Part shown: piece by piece, positions 6,790 through 11,319 of the stretch | Position numbering within the stretch: position 1 is the stretch's first letter | How the letters are laid out: each line of letters starts with the position of its first letter | Origin: Candidatus Sumerlaeota bacterium | Lineage (GTDB): Bacteria; UBP6; UBA1177 | DNA: 11,319 nt | Assembly: GCA_007136595.1 (NCBI GenBank) | Contig: SLGQ01000187.1 | Coordinates: 1 to 11,319 of the forward strand | Direction of reading: 5' to 3' | Notes under the pieces: model-generated | What the model was told of the DNA's origin: nothing | What the model saw: only the letters and a program-made list of their open reading frames with translations | Database searches by the model: none | Made by a program: the position numbers and the translations under genes

Positions 6790-9700
6790 TTACAATTCCA
6801 CACAGATAACATTATCTATAACCAAGTGTTCACGATCCGGATCAGTATCAAAAATCGAAAAGATAAGTTCAAAGTCTGTAACGGTATCAGAAAGAGAAAA
6901 ATCATAGATCAACTCAATCCATTCATCTGTATCTATTGTCATGTAAGTCGTATAGGTAGAATATCCGCCATTACGGTAATGGGCATTTCTTATGTCACCT
7001 CCACCGCTTACCCAGTAAGCACATCTGTAATTTCCTCCATTGAGCGTAATTCGCTGAGATGAAAATCTATTGTGGGAAGCCGTAGTATTTTCAAGTTTCA
7101 AAGCAAAATCTCCCTCAAATACCCGTGTCGTTTCCTTTTTGATCCTTGATGCGGCAAAATTTGAGGCGGGACCTCTCCACCCATCGGGAAACCCGGGATC
7201 TGTCCAAATTTCAAAGCTGCCGTTTGGCAGAATTGAGTCAATATAACCGCACTCCCCACTGGCATAAACACACTCCATCCAGTCACCACAAGTTACACCT
7301 TCACAAGGATCACCCTCAACACAGAGATGACTTATCGGGTTACATACAGGTGTGGGGTCAAAGCAGTCTATTGTTGCAGCACAAAATCCTTCTTTGGCAT
7401 CACAGTTTCCTGTAAAAGGGTTGCACTGCGACCAACTTTCATCACACTCAACACCGACACACCTGTCTATAGCAAAATCCTCTTCATTTCTTGGATAAAG
7501 CTTTGAGTTGCTGTAAGAAAAAGCACCTATCCCCCTGATGAAAACAAACTCCGTCCCGACAGGAGGATTGTCATATTTGTAAAGGTAGTTGGATATCATA
7601 AGTCCATCCGTAACTATGAAATCTCCGAAATGATTTGCACCGGTAACAACTTCAACATTATCAACCTGAACAAAGACTGAAATATAATCATCGGCAAAAG
7701 TGCCATCTGTTTTTATGTCGGCAGGATCAACGATTTTAGCGGGAGGAACTCCTTTTCCTGCTTCAATCACTTCAACTTCTTTTATGAAGTCAATTTGAGT
7801 TACACCGAAATAATCACCAACTTTCCCGGTGATTTTAACTTTGTCTCCCAAAGATGGGGACGGTATCGAGCTGGTGCCGGGAAGATAAATGTATGTTCCG
7901 CTGAATCTCTCAAGCAGTTCCGGGTCATGGTCATCAGGGTCGACCTGAATATAAAAAGCTTTCCCACTAAATGCCGTAACAATTCCTTCAACGATCACAG
8001 GGAGACTTTTGGGGTGGGCTCCCTGCATAACCTTGTATATCGTAGTTTCTTCGGGAGGACATTCAGCTCCGAGAAAGTTTGGAGTATAAGGACAAAGATC
8101 GCAGGCATCACCCATACCGTCACCGTCTGAATCAAGCTGATCGGGATTATAGTGATATGGGCAGTTATCTTCAACATCAGGGATTCCGTCACCATCCCTG
8201 TCTTCAAGATCGGGAACCAGACAATCTGTGGAATTTGGAGAAAGCGGACAGGGATCACAGACATCTCCTATTCCATCACCGTCTTCATCTCCCTGAACAC
8301 CGCCATCGATCGGTCTTATCGGATTAAAAATATATGGACAGTTATCTTCAACATCAGGAATTCCGTCACCATCACTATCTTCCGCAGTTATCATTCCTGT
8401 ATATGGGTGCTCATCATCCTGTGCTCTGGACCTTGAAGGAACGCAAGTCGGCTCATTAACAGGTTCACCGCAGAAAAACAGCGGATAAGAATTTTCATTT
8501 ATCTCCTGCAATTCCGCCAGAGTCTTTCCTGTTTCGCATTTAAGACATATTTTTTTATCAACACCGCACACATCTATGAAATCACACTCTTCTGTCCCTT
8601 CTATTGCATCCATGATAAGTTTGTCTCCGTAAAGGGGTTTTCCACCTCTCATTACAAGAGCTACACTTTTTTCTGTCGCTGCTATTACAGCTCTGTAAAA
8701 ATTTGGATGCCCAAGTCCGTCAAATATTGCAATATCACCCGCCAAACCGACACGCAATGTGCCTGTAACATCGAGCATTCTAAGGGCGTTCGCATTGTTT
8801 TCCGTACCCATTCTCCAAAGCTCTCTGTCTGTAAAGAAACCGTTCAGATAAACCGAATTGAAAAAATCGGCACAGGCGTATTCTCTCAACATGTGTATTG
8901 AGCCTGAAGGTACCCAGTCGGTTCCAAGACCGAGAAGCACTCCCTGATTTGCAAGCATTGTTACAGGAGCAGTATTTCCATAAAGAGAAATGTTGCTTCG
9001 TGGCGACCAAATTACAGCGGCACCTCTTTGGGCGATCATTTCACCATCAACAGCAGTAATTGCAATGGCATGAATAATGGCAGTATTTGCCTGTATAAGA
9101 TTTGCTCCCCCTTCTTTTTGTCCTGAAAGGCAAAGCATTTCATTTCTTGCGGCAAGATTTATCCCTTCAGAAATATGTGGAAGGTAACACTCGTTGTCCA
9201 TAAGGTGTTCACCGTCAATACTGGGATAGTTACAATTATCTGTCCGCATTGCTCCGTTTGCATCACCAAGAGGGAAAGTATTGTAATAAACTTCCACACT
9301 TCCAAGCCCTTCTGTGTTTTTGAAATTCTGATCGACATTTCGTACAAGACCGTTAGCACCACCGCTTCCAGCCATAGATGTTGTTCCTGCCATTATATTT
9401 CTCATTTCGCCCCATGTGCGGAAATCAGCATTGGTATTACTCGGTTCACTCAAGTTTGTATAACCGTCAAAACCTCTTCTCCAGTAATGTCTGTGAGCAA
9501 ATCTTTCATCAAACCACACTTTCGGATCATGGTGTGTCCAGCCTATGTGATCGTGGGCATTGATTATTCCGGGAGATATAACTCCCTGAGCACAAGTTAT
9601 CACAGTTGCATCGGCAGCTTCAGGAAATCCTGTACAGTCACAACCTACACAGAGAATAACTCCTCTTTTGTTAATAAGTATCTGTCCGCCTATGTAATTT

Positions 9701-10128
9701 TTAGAACTTCCAAGAACATTTCCCTTTAAAAGACGGTTGCCGTCACCTGTTACAACAGAGCATACCCCCGTTTCAAGAGGCGGTAATGTTTCGCAGAATT
9801 CTTCATCAAACTCAAGAAATTCATCATCGTCGTCATCATCATCCGGGGTACCACCCCCATTATCATCATCCACAGTCTCAATGTCATCTACAGTCTCAAA
9901 ATCATCTTCAACCTCAAAATCGTCCTCGACCTCAAAATCGTCCAAGGTCTCAAAGTCATCTACAGTCTCAATGTCTCCGGACTCCAAATCATCCACAGTC
10001 TCAAAATCTCCCGACTCCCCGGGAACATCAGTATCTACAAAGTAGTAGTTTTCCCTGTCCCTTGTGCTCAAGTCACCACAACCAATTAATATAAATGACA
10101 AAAACACCAACAAAACATTCTTTTTCAT
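6790..10128 (-). CDS. multidomain surface lipoprotein: amidohydrolase with TSP3 repeats, OB-fold-like region and C-terminal jelly-roll-like domain
   Basis: This 1,112-residue protein starts with a lipoprotein signal peptide, lipobox LIGC, lipidated Cys17. An acidic linker follows (31-102) with hexapeptide repeats and a run of seven Asp. Residues about 110-510 form a complete amidohydrolase: the small beta-domain before and after the barrel, metal-binding H192/H194 in 'INAHDHIGW', H318 in 'HISEG', H353 in 'IIHAIAIT', 'SPRSN', and catalytic D404 in 'GLGTDW'. It most resembles the cytosine deaminase / TRZ-ATZ branch; substrate unknown. TSP3 calcium repeats (DSDGDGIPDVEDNCPY type) span 584-690, an OB-fold-like beta region about 697-888, paired Cys-rich modules 890-963, and a carbohydrate-binding-like jelly roll 967-1112. 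Start ATG 10128 is chosen over an upstream in-frame TTG (10149) because AGGGGG lies 8 nt before it and the signal peptide begins there. It is probably an outer-membrane or surface enzyme. The OB-fold and jelly-roll calls are inferences from strand pattern. Confidence 0.85.
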   Translation of the reverse strand: MKKNVLLVFLSFILIGCGDLSTRDRENYYFVDTDVPGESGDFETVDDLESGDIETVDDFETLDDFEVEDDFEVEDDFETVDDIETVDDDNGGGTPDDDDDDDEFLEFDEEFCETLPPLETGVCSVVTGDGNRLLKGNVLGSSKNYIGGQILINKRGVILCVGCDCTGFPEAADATVITCAQGVISPGIINAHDHIGWTHHDPKVWFDERFAHRHYWRRGFDGYTNLSEPSNTNADFRTWGEMRNIMAGTTSMAGSGGANGLVRNVDQNFKNTEGLGSVEVYYNTFPLGDANGAMRTDNCNYPSIDGEHLMDNECYLPHISEGINLAARNEMLCLSGQKEGGANLIQANTAIIHAIAITAVDGEMIAQRGAAVIWSPRSNISLYGNTAPVTMLANQGVLLGLGTDWVPSGSIHMLREYACADFFNSVYLNGFFTDRELWRMGTENNANALRMLDVTGTLRVGLAGDIAIFDGLGHPNFYRAVIAATEKSVALVMRGGKPLYGDKLIMDAIEGTEECDFIDVCGVDKKICLKCETGKTLAELQEINENSYPLFFCGEPVNEPTCVPSRSRAQDDEHPYTGMITAEDSDGDGIPDVEDNCPYIFNPIRPIDGGVQGDEDGDGIGDVCDPCPLSPNSTDCLVPDLEDRDGDGIPDVEDNCPYHYNPDQLDSDGDGMGDACDLCPYTPNFLGAECPPEETTIYKVMQGAHPKSLPVIVEGIVTAFSGKAFYIQVDPDDHDPELLERFSGTYIYLPGTSSIPSPSLGDKVKITGKVGDYFGVTQIDFIKEVEVIEAGKGVPPAKIVDPADIKTDGTFADDYISVFVQVDNVEVVTGANHFGDFIVTDGLMISNYLYKYDNPPVGTEFVFIRGIGAFSYSNSKLYPRNEEDFAIDRCVGVECDESWSQCNPFTGNCDAKEGFCAATIDCFDPTPVCNPISHLCVEGDPCEGVTCGDWMECVYASGECGYIDSILPNGSFEIWTDPGFPDGWRGPASNFAASRIKKETTRVFEGDFALKLENTTASHNRFSSQRITLNGGNYRCAYWVSGGGDIRNAHYRNGGYSTYTTYMTIDTDEWIELIYDFSLSDTVTDFELIFSIFDTDPDREHLVIDNVICVEL
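8155..8196 (-). repeat. direct repeat copy 1 in the TSP3 region
   Basis: This 42-bp segment matches 8332-8373 at 40 of 42 positions, offset 177 bp (59 codons). On the minus strand it encodes DGDGIPDVEDNCPY, one TSP3 calcium-binding unit. The high nucleotide identity indicates a duplication inside the lipoprotein gene. Confidence 0.85.
8332..8373 (-). repeat. direct repeat copy 2 in the TSP3 region
   Basis: Partner of the copy at 8155-8196, with two differing bases. It encodes the N-terminal-most TSP3 unit of the lipoprotein (residues near 586-599). Confidence 0.85.
9865..9972 (-). repeat. six tandem 18-bp units encoding acidic hexapeptides
   Basis: The minus strand reads six contiguous hexapeptides of the form [F/I]-E-[T/V]-[V/L/E]-D-D (residues 53-88 of the lipoprotein). 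A seventh, FETVDD, stands apart at 9988-10005. A run of seven Asp codons follows at about 9823-9843. The 18-bp period keeps the reading frame, so copy-number change would alter linker length without breaking the gene. The same DNA gives a Ser-rich shadow frame on the plus strand that is not a gene. Confidence 0.9.
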
Positions 10129-10136
10129 TAAAATCG

Positions 10137-10142
10137 CCCCCT
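10137..10142 (-). promoter_or_regulatory. ribosome binding site deciding the lipoprotein start
   Basis: Read on the minus strand, AGGGGG lies 8 nt upstream of ATG 10128-10126. It supports starting at MKKNVLLVF, which gives a compact, canonical lipoprotein signal peptide. Confidence 0.65.
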
Positions 10143-10164
10143 GGAACAAAAAAGCACACGACAG

Positions 10165-10193
10165 ATTCTATCTTAAAATGAATTTATTTACAA
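10165..10193 (-). promoter_or_regulatory. sigma70-like promoter of the amidohydrolase lipoprotein gene
   Basis: On the minus strand TTGTAA (10193-10188, 4 of 6) is followed after exactly 17 bp by TAGAAT (10170-10165, 5 of 6). Transcription would begin near 10158 and give a leader of about 30 nt. The 8-bp palindrome AACCGGTT (10192-10199) overlaps the -35 edge and could be half of an operator. Two further TATAAT boxes on the minus strand (10215-10220 and 10204-10209) lack good -35 partners. The 98-bp gap 10129-10226 holds no convincing terminator for the gene upstream. Confidence 0.5.
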
Positions 10194-10226
10194 CCGGTTT
10201 TTAATTATATTTTCATTATAAAGGAA

Positions 10227-11318
10227 TTAAAAAGTGATTGAACAGCCATACGGTCTGTTGCCGCAGATGTCTTCATCCCAGTATGCGGAACTTTTGATCG
10301 TTTTTGGAATGTTGACAAACTGAAAACCGGGATCTTTTAAAGTAATTGCATTCCATTGAAATATAATTCTATAGGTATCACCACAGATAAAGCCGTCAGA
10401 TTCAATGTAAAGAGAAACAGGGCTGTATGCTTTAAGTTTGAAATTTGTATTGACAGTTTTTTCCTCTTCCAATGTATCTGTGCTGAACAACCTTTCATTG
10501 CCTGATAAATCGCTCAATTTAATATAAAATATCCCATCATCGGGGTTGGTTGATGTAGAAGAACCTCCTTTCAATTCATATTCAACAGAAGCGTGAAATT
10601 TCAGACTGCTTAAAACGGTATCCTCTGTAGCCATAATTGTTATTCCTGAAAGTATTACACCGTTATCTGAAACAAACATTCTTGCATTATCAGTATCAAA
10701 GAACATCACTCTGCCAACCGGCATTATACCAACATTTGGAAACTCAATTGACTCTTCTTTTGAAACAACTGCATTTTCAGAAAACACAAAACTGTCTATT
10801 TCTCTAATTTTGCCATAAAGGGGCCACTGTTTCATGTGCGTTTCATCAATTTCCAAATCTGCAACAAAAAGAAAATTGACAGCTCCGGGAGTATCAATAA
10901 CTTTCACACCTTCATTAAATTCAAGGAACCTTGTATGTGAACCGTAAGCATTTTCAGGCTCCAACATTATTACTCTGTCAAAATCATCATATATCCCGTT
11001 CCCGTTGACATCATAGACAAGCCTCATATTTCTTATCTCGACATTTTCAGATTTTTCCAGAAAAAGATTTATTACTTCAGGCACATACATTCCTTCATCT
11101 TCTGAACTTATCATGACAGCTCCAAGGACAACATTTTTTCTGCTATCAAATATTTCATTTCCCCTGAAAGTTTCCTTTTCTGCTCTGACACCTTCAGTAA
11201 TAGTTAAATTTACAATTTCCGCATCCTCAAAAGATATCCGGCAAACACCAAGAAAACATTTATAATGTTCATGGCAATGTTTGTCTTCAAGGCAGTTTTT
11301 TTGTCCATAAAGTTGGAC
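10227..11318 (-). CDS. Cys-rich, probably secreted or surface protein of unknown function, C-terminal part (start beyond right edge)
   Basis: The minus-strand frame is open from the TAA at 10227-10229 to the right edge of the window (about 363 codons visible). The ATG at 11114 is internal: 68 further codons without a stop precede it. Those codons include a Cys module at 11241-11294 (CLEDKHCHEHYKCFLGVC, spacing C-x5-C-x5-C-x4-C), a pattern common in surface lipoproteins of myxobacterium-like bacteria. 'DVNGNGIYDDFD' (10977-11012) looks like a dockerin/EF-hand-type calcium loop. The rest is predicted beta-rich with no enzyme motif I recognise, and ends in a short Cys-containing tail (CGNRPYGC). 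It is on the same strand as the amidohydrolase lipoprotein, 98 bp upstream of its start, and shares its Cys-rich, calcium-loop style, so both may belong to one cell-surface locus. No function is proposed. Confidence 0.7.
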   Translation of the reverse strand, partial: VQLYGQKNCLEDKHCHEHYKCFLGVCRISFEDAEIVNLTITEGVRAEKETFRGNEIFDSRKNVVLGAVMISSEDEGMYVPEVINLFLEKSENVEIRNMRLVYDVNGNGIYDDFDRVIMLEPENAYGSHTRFLEFNEGVKVIDTPGAVNFLFVADLEIDETHMKQWPLYGKIREIDSFVFSENAVVSKEESIEFPNVGIMPVGRVMFFDTDNARMFVSDNGVILSGITIMATEDTVLSSLKFHASVEYELKGGSSTSTNPDDGIFYIKLSDLSGNERLFSTDTLEEEKTVNTNFKLKAYSPVSLYIESDGFICGDTYRIIFQWNAITLKDPGFQFVNIPKTIKSSAYWDEDICGNRPYGCSITF

Positions 11319-11319
11319 A

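Noticed and set aside
6804..6817. Inverted repeat AGATAA-CA-TTATCT near the convergent gene ends
   Set aside because: AT-only weak stem with a 2-nt loop and no U-tract; not a credible terminator, and it is inside coding sequence.
9175..9729. 184-codon open frame on the plus strand
   Set aside because: It is antisense to the conserved amidohydrolase domain, has no family motif, and exists because of codon bias on the minus strand.
9988..10005. CRISPR-like reading of the short repeats
   Set aside because: The 18-bp repeats are contiguous and in frame with a protein; there are no unique spacers.
9737..10094. Two plus-strand frames rich in Ser or His/Gln
   Set aside because: They are shadow translations of the Asp/Glu repeat DNA and carry no other signal.

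Overview
The window is AT-rich, protein-coding DNA that fits a diderm (Gram-negative) bacterium. It holds a TolQ/ExbB-family proton channel subunit, a lipoprotein with a clean lipobox, and large surface proteins. Those proteins carry aspartate-rich linkers, thrombospondin type-3 (TSP3) calcium repeats and short Cys-rich modules, a style common in Myxococcota and other former Deltaproteobacteria. The low GC content is unusual for typical Myxococcota, so this lineage placement is an inference, not an identification.

Layout, left to right. (1) Positions 1-1170, plus strand: the C-terminal part of an AbiEi-like antitoxin, cut by the window edge, overlaps a complete AbiEii-like nucleotidyltransferase toxin gene by 8 bp. 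(2) Positions 1321-3576, plus strand: topB, a type IA DNA topoisomerase III with a C-terminal zinc ribbon and a short helical tail. (3) Positions 3668-6783, plus strand: a tight three-gene run of an ExbB/TolQ/MotA-family channel with no ExbD/TolR partner in view, an ABC-F ATPase, and a dual-specificity-type phosphatase with a TTG start. (4) Positions 6790-10128, minus strand, convergent with the phosphatase at a 6-nt gap: a 1,112-residue lipoprotein. It joins an acidic repeat linker, a full metal-dependent amidohydrolase domain, TSP3 calcium repeats, an OB-fold-like region, Cys-rich modules and a C-terminal jelly-roll-like domain. (5) Positions 10227-11318, minus strand: the C-terminal part of a second Cys-rich, probably extracellular protein that runs off the right edge.

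The plus-strand genes are mostly intracellular housekeeping or defence functions. The minus-strand pair looks like cell-surface machinery. A good sigma70-like promoter lies upstream of the amidohydrolase lipoprotein. Weaker candidates precede topB and the channel gene, and a perfect 16-bp palindrome sits across the topB stop codon. No tRNA, rRNA, CRISPR array, insertion sequence or convincing intrinsic terminator was seen. No stretch above 300 bp lacks a gene; the longest gaps are 1171-1320 and 10129-10226.

The most notable item is the multidomain surface amidohydrolase. The orphan channel / ABC-F / phosphatase operon is second.
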